Source of the DNA: Bacilli bacterium
Lineage (GTDB): Bacteria > Bacillota_I > Bacilli_A > RF39 > UBA660
Assembly: GCA_017470045.1 (NCBI GenBank)
Contig: JAFUFG010000206.1
Coordinates: forward strand, 1-6,187
Direction of reading: 5' to 3'
Length of the DNA stretch: 6,187 nt
This document shows positions 1-6,187 of this stretch, one piece after another. The notes beneath the pieces were generated by a model. It searched no databases. It was given only the letters and a program-made list of their open reading frames with translations, and was not told the origin of the DNA. How positions within the stretch are numbered: position 1 is the stretch's first letter; every line of letters begins with the position of its first letter. The position numbers and the translations under genes are program-made.

Positions 1-299
1 ATGGAAATGACTTTATTGTTAAAGTTAAAAATTGTCCAACTGTAGGTCAATTATCTATTAACTGTAAAGGTAAAGATATTGAGATTGATGCAGTACGTTT
101 GATTAATGATGAAGTAAATAGTATCTTAATGGATCTTAAGATTGATACTTATTTAAAAGAGGAAATTGCTGCTACAATGTTTAGTAATGAGTCTATTAGT
201 AAGAAACGTATTACGATTCGTAAGATGAAAAAGAGGGGCTTAGATAAGACTTATGTTTCCTTATTCTTACGTTTATTAGAGTATATAAGCGAAGTTTAG
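1..299 (+). CDS. 3' end of an unrecognised gene (5' end outside window)
   Basis: The frame is open from the left edge (first full codon at 3) to TAG at 297-299, giving 98 C-terminal residues. A TTG at 99 could be a start, but it has no Shine-Dalgarno sequence and the frame continues upstream of it without a stop, so I treat the gene as truncated by the window. The visible part begins with a beta-like stretch (FIVKVKNCPTVGQLSINCKG) and then becomes mostly helical. It has a basic segment, KKRITIRKMKKRG, about 30 residues from the end, and an amphipathic terminal helix. There is no predicted membrane segment. I do not recognise the family. The basic helical tail could bind nucleic acid or another partner, but that is only a guess. 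It is followed after 20 nt by a hairpin (320-351) that probably ends its transcript, so it is unlikely to share the leuS operon. Confidence 0.7.
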   Translation, partial: GNDFIVKVKNCPTVGQLSINCKGKDIEIDAVRLINDEVNSILMDLKIDTYLKEEIAATMFSNESISKKRITIRKMKKRGLDKTYVSLFLRLLEYISEV

Positions 300-310
300 T
301 AAAAAAATGC

Positions 311-339
311 TTGAAAAACAAAACTATCCATACTATAAT
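311..339 (+). promoter_or_regulatory. Sigma-70/SigA-type promoter of the T-box leuS operon
   Basis: TTGAAA (311-316) and TATAAT (334-339) are separated by 17 nt, one mismatch away from the housekeeping consensus with ideal spacing. Transcription would start near 346, just upstream of the first T-box stem at 355. The -10 box covers most of the loop of the hairpin at 320-351. No operator is evident; control appears to be at the RNA level. Confidence 0.85.
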
Positions 340-352
340 ATGGGTAGTTTTT
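320..352 (+). terminator. Probable intrinsic terminator of the upstream gene
   Basis: A 13-bp stem pairs 320-332 with 339-351, with one G-U pair (327/344) and a 6-nt loop at 333-338. It ends in a T5 run (348-352), most of which lies inside the stem. It sits 20 nt after the stop of the first gene and suits a Rho-independent terminator, although the free U-tract is short. The same bases hold the leuS promoter, so the hairpin could be partly coincidental. Confidence 0.55.
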
Positions 353-558
353 GAAATATTGTTAGTAGTAGTAACAGTTATTTTGGTGCAAAGAGAACTT
401 GTGGTTGGTGAGAACAAGTGACTGAAAACTGTGAACTTGACTAATTTGGTAATATTAAGGGTAAGACCTTTATCTCTATTAAAGCTGCATGTGTTTTCAT
501 GAAGTAAGGTGGTACCGCGATCATTCGTCCTTATAGTAATATAAGGGCGATTTTTTTT
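346..558 (+). promoter_or_regulatory. T-box leader RNA sensing uncharged tRNA-Leu
   Basis: The 14-nt T-box AAGGTGGTACCGCG is at 506-519. Stem I can be folded by hand: AATATT 355-360 pairs with 451-456, and GTTAG 361-365 with CTAAT 441-445, leaving an unpaired 3' bulge of the kind found at the kink-turn. An internal loop follows (366-373 opposite 433-440), with AGTA at 370-373 on the 5' side and GAACTTGA on the 3' side. Above it, AACAG 373-377 meets CTG 429-431, and a distal hairpin pairs 397-402 with 414-419 around a loop containing GGTG. The specifier is CTT at 436-438, a Leu codon, matching leuS downstream. The antiterminator pairs AAGG 506-509 with CCTT 529-532 around the 7-nt bulge TGGTACC (510-516). 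The variable T-box base is U, which complements the A discriminator expected for tRNA-Leu. Uncharged tRNA-Leu should stabilise this fold and allow readthrough. A short helix at 457-470 (AAGG/CCTT) lies between. Confidence 0.95.
525..558 (+). terminator. Regulated terminator of the T-box leader
   Basis: A 10-bp stem pairs 525-534 with 541-550 (one G-U, 528/547), with loop AGTAAT at 535-540, followed by eight T residues at 551-558. Its 5' arm shares bases 526-532 with the antiterminator, so the two folds exclude each other, as expected for a transcriptional T-box switch. The Shine-Dalgarno sequence of the next gene starts directly after the T-run. Confidence 0.93.
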
Positions 559-568
559 GGAGGTTGTT

Positions 569-925
569 ATGAAGAATACGATGATTTTATTCCTGGCATC
601 TTTTGTATTTATCTTGCTGATTTATCAAATCTTTGTTGTTTCAAAAACGAAAAGAAATCGTAAAAAAGGAGTTATTAAACATCCAATGGAAATTCAGTAT
701 TTGGTATTACGATATAAACTGGATTTAAAGAGTGTAAATTATGATCACTTACTACAAGCAATATCTTTTGTATCTGCATTTGATGTTGCGGTTGTTGTTA
801 CATTGGCTTGTATCATAAAGAACTATGTTATAAGTATAATTATTTGTTTTGTTAGTACATTTATTATAATTTTAATAACTTATCATATCGTATATTTATT
901 ATTTAGAAAGAAGGGAAAAGAATGA
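569..925 (+). CDS. Small three-helix membrane protein, first gene of the leuS operon
   Basis: This 118-residue protein has unknown function. I chose ATG 569 because GGAGG (559-563) lies 5 nt upstream; an in-frame TTG at 557 overlaps that site and is a poor start. Three hydrophobic segments are visible: about residues 5-25, 66-83 and 86-112. A basic cluster, KTKRNRKK (26-33), follows the first. Between helices 1 and 2 lies a soluble stretch (~34-65) with a [15 protein letters not shown] motif. The tail RKKGKE is also basic. The positive-inside rule puts the loop and C-terminus in the cytoplasm. There is no cleavable signal peptide and no catalytic motif I know. The motif resembles, from memory, a family of small uncharacterised proteins in low-GC Firmicutes, but I cannot verify this. 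It sits behind the Leu T-box and overlaps leuS by ATGA, so it should be co-expressed with LeuRS. It is too small to be a typical amino-acid permease. Confidence 0.88.
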   Translation: MKNTMILFLASFVFILLIYQIFVVSKTKRNRKKGVIKHPMEIQYLVLRYKLDLKSVNYDHLLQAISFVSAFDVAVVVTLACIIKNYVISIIICFVSTFIIILITYHIVYLLFRKKGKE

Positions 926-3315
926 TTAATTTTAATGAAGTAGAAGCAAAATGGCAAAAGAAGTGGGCTGAAGATGGAATCTATAAATTCGACCCTAATA
1001 GTAAAAAAGAAAAGTATTATTGTTTGGAAATGTTTAGTTATCCTAGTGGAGCAAAATTACATTTAGGTCATTGGTATAACTATGGTGTAACTGATACATT
1101 TGCTAGATTTAAGAGAATGACTGGTTATAACTTATTCCATCCAATGGGATTTGATGCTTTTGGTCTTCCTGCAGAAAACTATGCAATTAAGACTGGAGTT
1201 CATCCATCTATTAGTACAAATCAAAATATTGATACTATGGAAGGTCAATTACAAAGAATTGGTGCTACTTGGGATTGGGATTATGAAGTAAAAACTTGTA
1301 ATCCAGATTATTATAAGTGGACTCAATGGACTTTCTTACAATTATATAAGAAAGGTTTAGCATATAAGAAAGATGCTCCTGTAAACTTCTGTCCTAAGTG
1401 TCAAACTGTTCTTGCTAATGAACAAGTTATTGGTGGAGAATGTGAAAGATGTGGAACTACTGTTATTCGTAAAAATATGGATCAATGGTTCTTTAAGATT
1501 ACCGACTATGCAGAAGAATTATTACAAGGATTAGATGATCTTGATTGGCCAGAAAGAACTAAGTCATTACAACGTAACTGGATTGGTAAGAGTAAGGGTG
1601 CTTATGTTGATTTCGCAGTTGATGGAACAGATAAGAAGTTTACGGTATTTACTACTCGTTGTGATACTTTATTTGGAGCTACTTACTGTGTACTTGCTCC
1701 TGAACATGAATTAGTAGATGAAATTACTACTGAGGAACAAAGAAAAGCTGTTGAAGAATATAAAGTAGCTGCAAGTAAACAAAGTGAAATTGAAAGAACT
1801 AGTACAGCAAAAGAAAAGACTGGTGTTTGGACTGGTGCTTATGCAATTAACCCAGTTAATAATAAAAAGATTCCTATTTGGATTAGTGATTATGTATTAT
1901 CTACTTATGGTACTGGTGCTATTATGGCAGTTCCTGCTCATGATGAAAGAGACTATGATTTTGCAAAGAAATTTGATCTTGAAATCATTCCAGTATTAGA
2001 AGGTGGAGATGTTTCAAAAGAAGCATTTACAGAAGATGGTACTCATATTAATTCTGATTTCTTAAATGGAATGAATAAAGAAGATGCTATTGCTAAGATG
2101 TGTGAATTCTTAGAGAATAAAAAGATTGGTAAAGCTACAACTACTTATAAATTAAGAGACTGGTTAGTATCTCGTCAAAGATATTGGGGAGCTCCAATTC
2201 CAATTATTTATTGTGATCATTGTGGAATGGTTCCTGTACCAGAAGAAGATTTACCAGTTACATTACCAATGGATGCTGAATTTACTCCAGATGGAGAAAG
2301 CCCATTAAAGAAATGTGAATCATTTATGAATTGTAAATGTCCTAAGTGTGGTGGAGATGCTCGTAGAGAAGCTGATACCTTAGATACCTTTGTATGTTCT
2401 AGTTGGTATTTCTTACGTTATCCAAATGCAAATGATCCAAAAGAAGCATTTAATAAAGAGATTGTTAATAAGATGTTACCAGTTGATAAATATATTGGTG
2501 GTGTAGAGCATGCTTGTATGCACTTAATCTATGCAAGATTCTATACAAAAGCATTCCGTGATATGGGATTCTTAAACTTCGATGAGCCATTTAAATCATT
2601 AGTTCATCAAGGATTAATCTTAGGACCAGATGGTGAAAAAATGTCTAAGTCTAAAGGTAATACTGTTGCTCCAGATCCACTTGTTGAAGAATTTGGTTCA
2701 GATGTATTAAGAGGATACTTAATGTTTGGATTTAACTACGTTGAAGGTGGTCCATGGACAGATGATGGAATTGTTTCTATTAATAAATTCTATCGTAAGG
2801 TAGAACGTTTAGTAGAAGCTATGAGTGAAGATACTACTCGTTATTCTGAAATTGATAAGGTATTACATAATTCTATTAAGTGTATCCGTAATGATATTGA
2901 GAAGTTCCAATTCAATACTTCTATGTCTAAGATTATGGAATACTCTAATATCTTAGTAAAATACGAAGAAAAAGGAATTCCAAGATATTATATTGAACAA
3001 TTATTATTAATCTTAGCTCCATTTGCTCCACATATTACTGAAGAGTTCTGGAGTCAAATTGGTAATGAATATTCAATTCATAATCAAGATTATCCAATGT
3101 ATGATGAATCTGTTCTTGTTGAAGAAGAAAAAGAAATTGCAGTACAAGTTAATGGTAAATTAAGAGGTACTGTTATGATTCATGTTGATGATAGTGAAGA
3201 TGTTATTAAAGAAAAAGCTATGAAGAATGAAAATGTTGCTAAGAACATTGATGGTAAAGAAGTTGTTAAAGTTATTATCATTAAGGATAAGATTGTTAAT
3301 ATCGTTGTAAAATAA
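922..3315 (+). CDS. leuS: Leucyl-tRNA synthetase (class Ia)
   Basis: It charges tRNA-Leu with leucine using ATP in the cytoplasm. At 797 residues it is full length for the bacterial family (about 800-860). The ATP-binding HIGH motif appears as HLGH (47-50) within [12 protein letters not shown], and KMSKS is at 573-577. A zinc knuckle is formed by C157, C160, C174 and C177. The CP1 editing domain (~225-415) carries the Thr-rich motif TTRCDT (244-249) and [16 protein letters not shown], whose Asp344 corresponds to the editing Asp345 of E. coli. A second Cys set (C431, C434, C473, C476) flanks the leucine-specific region. WYFLRY (495-500) and the anticodon-binding helices (~620-720) follow, then a C-terminal tRNA-binding domain with VQVNGKLRG (741-749). 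The start is ATG 922, overlapping the previous stop, with AAGGG at 911-915 as the ribosome site, so translation is probably coupled. Regulation is by the Leu T-box upstream. It ends in a hairpin terminator. Confidence 0.98.
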   Translation: MINFNEVEAKWQKKWAEDGIYKFDPNSKKEKYYCLEMFSYPSGAKLHLGHWYNYGVTDTFARFKRMTGYNLFHPMGFDAFGLPAENYAIKTGVHPSISTNQNIDTMEGQLQRIGATWDWDYEVKTCNPDYYKWTQWTFLQLYKKGLAYKKDAPVNFCPKCQTVLANEQVIGGECERCGTTVIRKNMDQWFFKITDYAEELLQGLDDLDWPERTKSLQRNWIGKSKGAYVDFAVDGTDKKFTVFTTRCDTLFGATYCVLAPEHELVDEITTEEQRKAVEEYKVAASKQSEIERTSTAKEKTGVWTGAYAINPVNNKKIPIWISDYVLSTYGTGAIMAVPAHDERDYDFAKKFDLEIIPVLEGGDVSKEAFTEDGTHINSDFLNGMNKEDAIAKMCEFLENKKIGKATTTYKLRDWLVSRQRYWGAPIPIIYCDHCGMVPVPEEDLPVTLPMDAEFTPDGESPLKKCESFMNCKCPKCGGDARREADTLDTFVCSSWYFLRYPNANDPKEAFNKEIVNKMLPVDKYIGGVEHACMHLIYARFYTKAFRDMGFLNFDEPFKSLVHQGLILGPDGEKMSKSKGNTVAPDPLVEEFGSDVLRGYLMFGFNYVEGGPWTDDGIVSINKFYRKVERLVEAMSEDTTRYSEIDKVLHNSIKCIRNDIEKFQFNTSMSKIMEYSNILVKYEEKGIPRYYIEQLLLILAPFAPHITEEFWSQIGNEYSIHNQDYPMYDESVLVEEEKEIAVQVNGKLRGTVMIHVDDSEDVIKEKAMKNENVAKNIDGKEVVKVIIIKDKIVNIVVK

Positions 3316-3316
3316 G

Positions 3317-3344
3317 AAAAAGTCGATTAAGTTCGACTTTTTTT
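3317..3344 (+). terminator. Intrinsic terminator of the leuS operon
   Basis: A perfect 10-bp stem, AAAAAGTCGA (3317-3326) with TCGACTTTTT (3333-3342), has a 6-nt loop and runs into a T-tract (3338-3344). A second T8 run follows at 3350-3357. The stem begins 2 nt after the leuS stop codon. Confidence 0.93.
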
Positions 3345-3380
3345 ATTTGTTTTTTTTCTTATATTTTTATTGGTGATTTA

Positions 3381-3548
3381 ATGAAAGTAAAGATTTTTGA
3401 CTGTGAAGATGAGACTGACTTAGAAGAAAGTGTGAATGAATTTTTATCTACGATTAATGATGTTGTTGATATTAAATATCAGGTTGGAGTATCTGTATTT
3501 AGTGAAGAACAGATATTTTGCTTTTCTGCTATGGTAGTTTATTATTAG
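3381..3548 (+). CDS. Cse60-family small protein (Spore_Cse60-like)
   Basis: ATG 3381 to TAG 3546-3548 encodes 55 residues. GGTGA at 3372-3376 is a modest ribosome site 4 nt upstream. The protein starts MKVKIFDCEDETDLEESVNE and ends with VDIKYQVGVS, then SEEQIFCFSAMVVYY. This pattern (KVKIFD, DLE..VN.FL, VDIKYQV.VS, EQIFCFSAM.VY) matches, from memory, the Bacillus Cse60 protein, a sigma-E-controlled product of about 60 residues whose molecular function is unknown. Relatives also occur in non-sporulating Firmicutes, so the gene does not prove sporulation. The predicted fold is a compact alpha/beta unit with no membrane segment. It lies between the leuS terminator and the flippase promoter. I see no clear promoter of its own in the T-rich 3345-3380 gap, so readthrough of leuS or a weak or alternative-sigma promoter may drive it. 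Confidence 0.87.
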   Translation: MKVKIFDCEDETDLEESVNEFLSTINDVVDIKYQVGVSVFSEEQIFCFSAMVVYY

Positions 3549-3556
3549 ACAATTTG

Positions 3557-3565
3557 TGCTATAAT
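3557..3565 (+). promoter_or_regulatory. Extended -10 promoter of the flippase gene
   Basis: TGC followed by TATAAT (3560-3565) is a perfect extended -10 element. The -35 region is weak: TTTATT at 3538-3543 is 16 nt away and overlaps the end of the Cse60 gene. Transcription should start near 3572, leaving a leader of about 13 nt that is little more than the GGAGGA ribosome site at 3575-3580. Confidence 0.75.
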
Positions 3566-3584
3566 AAGTATAGTGGAGGAGTAT

Positions 3585-5219
3585 ATGAAGAAGGATAAAA
3601 CGATGGTTAAAAATTCTTTTGTAAGTGGAGCATTTATGGTTACGCTTGGAATTTTTATTTCAAAGTTATTAGGCGTAATCTATGTTATCCCATTTCATGC
3701 TGTAATAGGGGAATTGGGTGGAGCGTTATATGGTTATGCTTATACAATCTATCTATTCTTTATCTCAATCTCTTCAGCTGGTATTCCACTTGCGATAAGT
3801 AAGGTAGTTAGTGAATATCAAACTTTAGAAAATTATGAAGCAAAAGAAAGAGCTTTTTATTTAGGAAAGAAGATTGCCCTTATTATGGGAGTCATATCTT
3901 TCTTAATCTTAATGTTATTTGCACCAATTCTTGCAAGGGTTATTATTGGAGATTTAACTGGTGGAAATAGTGTTGAGGATGTTACTTTTGTTATTCGTAT
4001 TATTTCAATTGCTATATTAATTGTACCCTTACTTAGTATTTACCGAGGATATTTTGAAGGACATCGATTTATGAATCCTCCTAGTATTTCTCAAGTAATC
4101 GAGCAGATTGTACGTATTTGTGTTATTCTACTAGGAAGTTATTTGGTATTTGATATCTTTCATCTATCTTTAAGAGATGCAGTAGGGGTGGCTTTACTTG
4201 GAGCGACAATTGGTGCTTTAACGGCTTATTTCTATTTGGTAAAAAAGAAGTTTGAAAATAAAAGAAAATTTATTGGTAGAAGTAGAACCGCATTAAGAGT
4301 AACGGATAAAGTAATTGTTCGTAAGATTTTATATTATGCCTTTCCGTTAATATTAATTGATTTATCTAAGTCTATGTATAACTTTGTTGATACATTCAGT
4401 GTTGTTAATGGACTTGTTAAATATGCTCATTATAATGCAGTTGATGCAGAAGTCATTGTGTCGATGCTATCTACATGGGGTTCTAAGTTTAATATGATTG
4501 TTACGGCTATATCTACGGGAATTGTCGTTAGCTTAATTCCTAATTTAACTCAAAGCTTGGTTAAGAAAGATCATGAATCTGTTGAAAAGATTATTAACCA
4601 ATCGATTGGTATGTGTATTTTCTTGACTATTCCAATGACTCTTGGAATCGCATTCTTATCTCAACCAATTTGGAATTTATTCTATGGTAACAATATTGAT
4701 GGATATACATTACTTAGTTATTATATCTTTACTGGATTGTTTTCTAGTATATTTACAGTATGTGTTACGATTATTCAAGTTTATAAGGATTATAAGACTT
4801 TACTCATTAGTCTTCTTGGTGGAGTACTTATTAAGATTTTATTCAATGTACGTTTAATATCTTCTTTTTATCAGATGGGATTTCCTCCTTATTATGGAGT
4901 TATTACTGCGACAATATTTGGATATTTATTCTCGATTGTTTATTGTTTTATCCATTTAGGAGTTCATAAGAAGATTCACTTTGAGTCTCTTATTAATAAT
5001 TTTGTGGATATTTTATGTGGTAGTATTTTAATGGCTGTTTTATTATTATTTGTTCGTTTTTTAGTACCATTAAATACGACTAGTCGAATTGCAGATATTG
5101 GAATAATTTTCTTATATGCTGTACTTGGAATGATTATTTATTTCTGGTTTACTTATCAAACTAAGACGATTCAAAAGTTATTTGGAAATCGAATTAATCA
5201 GATACTAAAAAAGAAGTAG
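3585..5219 (+). CDS. murJ: MurJ/YtgP-type lipid II flippase (MOP superfamily polysaccharide exporter)
   Basis: The protein has 544 residues. I chose ATG 3585, 5 nt after GGAGG; an in-frame GTG at 3573 overlaps that site and lies next to the predicted transcription start. It is a polytopic membrane protein with roughly 14 hydrophobic helices along its whole length, the layout of MVF/MurJ and SpoVB-like members of the MOP superfamily. Recognisable parts are the N-terminal FISKLLGVIYVIPF (24-37), the GGALYGYAY and AGIPLAISKVVSEY segments (45-78), and the YRGYFEGH...SQVIEQIVR block (153-177). These match Bacillus YtgP (renamed MurJ) and SpoVB in my memory. Its role would be flipping undecaprenyl-linked peptidoglycan precursor across the cytoplasmic membrane. 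It could instead be a paralogue such as SpoVB or a teichoic/capsule exporter, since the family is large and paralogues are common. It has its own promoter and converges on a FemAB-type gene. The C-terminus is Lys-rich (ILKKK). Confidence 0.9.
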   Translation: MKKDKTMVKNSFVSGAFMVTLGIFISKLLGVIYVIPFHAVIGELGGALYGYAYTIYLFFISISSAGIPLAISKVVSEYQTLENYEAKERAFYLGKKIALIMGVISFLILMLFAPILARVIIGDLTGGNSVEDVTFVIRIISIAILIVPLLSIYRGYFEGHRFMNPPSISQVIEQIVRICVILLGSYLVFDIFHLSLRDAVGVALLGATIGALTAYFYLVKKKFENKRKFIGRSRTALRVTDKVIVRKILYYAFPLILIDLSKSMYNFVDTFSVVNGLVKYAHYNAVDAEVIVSMLSTWGSKFNMIVTAISTGIVVSLIPNLTQSLVKKDHESVEKIINQSIGMCIFLTIPMTLGIAFLSQPIWNLFYGNNIDGYTLLSYYIFTGLFSSIFTVCVTIIQVYKDYKTLLISLLGGVLIKILFNVRLISSFYQMGFPPYYGVITATIFGYLFSIVYCFIHLGVHKKIHFESLINNFVDILCGSILMAVLLLFVRFLVPLNTTSRIADIGIIFLYAVLGMIIYFWFTYQTKTIQKLFGNRINQILKKK

Positions 5220-5242
5220 GTTTACTACTTCTTTATTTTTTT
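5207..5242. terminator. Bidirectional terminator shared by convergent flippase and FemAB genes
   Basis: A perfect 10-bp inverted repeat, AAAGAAGTAG (5210-5219) with CTACTTCTTT (5225-5234), has a GTTTA loop at 5220-5224. The plus strand runs into T7 at 5236-5242. The minus strand runs into T6 from the A-run 5207-5212. The TAG stops of both genes lie in the stem and pair with each other. Confidence 0.88.
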
Positions 5243-6187
5243 GATTATTTTCTTTGCGGTATGGTAACAAGCAAATGCCATGTTATAAGTATGATACCAG
5301 AATGGAGATACTACTAAATCATATTCTCCTATTAATTCTACTACATGTCCACCGAAACTTTTTTTAAATAGATATAGTCCATATAATGGATTCTTTGGAT
5401 TAAAGTCGCCTGTAATACCATAGAAATTATATCTCTTATAGTGATTATCGATAGCGTATTTTACTCCTGCATAGTGTACGGTATATGCTGATTGAAATTG
5501 CATTAGATTATCATCTGTTCCACCATATAGAGATAATACTTCATTCCCATAGATAAGGAATAGAATTCCTCCTAATGTTTTTTTGTCTCCGTATTCTTCG
5601 ATATAACCATCTATTTTTTCTACTTGTTTTTCTAATCTTTCTATTGTTTCTTCATCTTGCTTATTGGTAGATGCGAACTTCTTTTCATTCATTTTTAAAA
5701 GATTATTATCGTGTTTATAGATACGATCTTTTAATGCGGATTTTGTAGATTCTAATTCTTCTGTTGTATTCTTTTTGTATTTTTGAAAATCAATTTCAGC
5801 GATTAATACTTTTAGTATTCCAGAATCATGTAGGGAATCCCACATACTTTCGTAATAAGATAGTGGTCTATCAATAAATTCTCTTCTGTCTGATGTATGT
5901 TCCATAATGCTTTTGAAGATTGGAAGTTCTTCTTTGGATATTTCTCTTGTTTCAATAGCAGATTTTTCATTTTTACGAAGAATCTGTCTAGTTTTTGATT
6001 CCATGTCTTTTTGAACTTCTTCTTCATTTCTTCCATTAATTTCAATTACATGCATCCATCTTGGTTGTAGGGTGTCTTGCATTACATTAAATCCGAAATG
6101 CTTATATCCTAAGTCTACAAGATTTTGGTGAGAAGATTTATTGTTATAACCATCTTCTACAATATTTCCGTTATTATCACGTTCTTG
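5225..6187 (-). CDS. FemAB/MurM-type peptidoglycan-precursor aminoacyltransferase, C-terminal part
   Basis: The frame is open through the right window edge, so the N-terminus is missing; 320 residues are visible of a family that is usually about 400-420 long. An ATG at 6080-6082 is internal, because conserved residues (DLGYKHFGFNV) precede it. FemAB enzymes move amino acids from aminoacyl-tRNA onto the stem peptide of the lipid-linked peptidoglycan precursor, forming interpeptide bridges. Seen here, in visible-fragment numbering, are DLGYKHFGF and LQPRWMHVIEING (25-52), a GNAT-like domain, a charged coiled-coil arm (~140-200) typical of FemA/FemX/MurM, GGILFLIYGNEVLSLYGG (206-223), and the C-terminal YKRYNFYGITGDF...GLYLFKKSFGGHVVELIGEYDL (250-291). 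The end, AKKIIKKIKK, is strongly basic and could touch membrane. Which amino acid and tRNA it uses cannot be told. It converges with the flippase, a plausible partner in lipid II handling; its promoter is outside the window. Confidence 0.93.
   Translation of the reverse strand, partial: QERDNNGNIVEDGYNNKSSHQNLVDLGYKHFGFNVMQDTLQPRWMHVIEINGRNEEEVQKDMESKTRQILRKNEKSAIETREISKEELPIFKSIMEHTSDRREFIDRPLSYYESMWDSLHDSGILKVLIAEIDFQKYKKNTTEELESTKSALKDRIYKHDNNLLKMNEKKFASTNKQDEETIERLEKQVEKIDGYIEEYGDKKTLGGILFLIYGNEVLSLYGGTDDNLMQFQSAYTVHYAGVKYAIDNHYKRYNFYGITGDFNPKNPLYGLYLFKKSFGGHVVELIGEYDLVVSPFWYHTYNMAFACYHTAKKIIKKIKK

Noticed and set aside
99..299. TTG at 99 as the start of a 66-residue protein
   Set aside because: There is no ribosome site before it, and the frame is open to the window edge, so truncation is the simpler reading.
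211..417. Minus-strand open frame of 68 codons
   Set aside because: It runs antisense through the end of the first gene, the promoter and T-box stem I, with no protein signature; its length is expected by chance in AT-rich DNA under these features.
557..571. TTG 557 as start of the small membrane protein
   Set aside because: It overlaps both the T-box terminator T-run and the Shine-Dalgarno GGAGG; ATG 569 is correctly spaced from that site.
1784..1999. Out-of-frame 71-codon plus-strand frame inside leuS
   Set aside because: It lies wholly inside the CP1 editing domain coding sequence; its Leu-rich translation is a frame artefact.
3345..3380. Possible Cse60 promoter (TATATT at 3360-3365)
   Set aside because: No -35 sits at suitable spacing, and a start from it would fall at or beyond the ribosome site; I saw no sigma-E-like pair either.
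3539..3567. TTATTA/TAATAA inverted repeat around the flippase promoter
   Set aside because: It is only 6 A-T pairs across a long gap in AT-rich DNA and includes the -10 box; no support for an operator.
3573..3587. GTG 3573 as start of the flippase
   Set aside because: It overlaps GGAGG and lies at the predicted transcription start; ATG 3585 is correctly placed.
4642..4857. Out-of-frame 71-codon plus-strand frame inside the flippase
   Set aside because: It is hydrophobic only because it shadows transmembrane-helix codons; it has no ribosome site.
5630..5780. Low-complexity charged region in the FemAB gene as an insertion
   Set aside because: A charged coiled-coil arm is normal for FemA/FemX/MurM proteins, so no foreign insertion need be assumed.
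5812..6045. Second minus-strand frame of 77 codons inside the FemAB gene
   Set aside because: It is fully contained in a gene with clear family motifs in the other frame; a basic, low-complexity translation is typical of a shadow.

Overview
The window is AT-rich DNA with strong -35/-10 boxes, GGAGG-type ribosome binding sites, a tRNA-sensing T-box leader, a Cse60-family mini-gene and a FemAB-type peptidoglycan gene. Together these point to a low-GC Firmicute (Bacilli/Erysipelotrichia-like or related Tenericute-adjacent lineage). TGA serves as a real stop (at 923-925) and Trp is encoded by TGG in the reading frames examined, so the standard bacterial code applies and not the Mycoplasma code. 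I cannot assign a genus from the sequence alone.

Layout: (1) 1-299, the 3' end of a plus-strand gene I do not recognise, cut by the window edge. (2) 300-568, a compact regulatory region. A near-consensus promoter (TTGAAA, 17 nt, TATAAT) is nested inside a terminator-like hairpin for the upstream gene, and is followed by a complete T-box leader with a CUU (Leu) specifier, a canonical T-box sequence and an intrinsic terminator. (3) 569-3315, a two-gene operon: a 118-residue three-helix membrane protein of unknown function, then leuS, overlapping by ATGA. It ends in a strong hairpin terminator. (4) 3381-3548, a 55-residue Cse60-family gene. (5) 3585-5219, a MurJ/YtgP-type lipid II flippase with its own extended -10 promoter. 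(6) 5225 to the window end, on the minus strand, the C-terminal ~320 residues of a FemAB/MurM-type aminoacyl-tRNA:peptidoglycan-precursor transferase, convergent with the flippase. Only 5 bases separate the two stop codons, and one palindrome terminates both genes.

The genes fall into two groups. The T-box leader should switch on the small membrane protein and LeuRS together when uncharged tRNA-Leu builds up. The flippase and FemAB-type enzyme both act on lipid-linked cell-wall precursor: FemAB enzymes add amino acids from aminoacyl-tRNA to the stem peptide on the inner face, and MurJ moves the finished precursor outward. The cell-wall pairing is an inference from family membership and adjacency. 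I see no mobile element, CRISPR array, tRNA, rRNA or defence system. The less ordinary items are the co-regulated unknown membrane protein, the Cse60 mini-gene, and the dense overlapping signals at 311-352 and 5207-5242.
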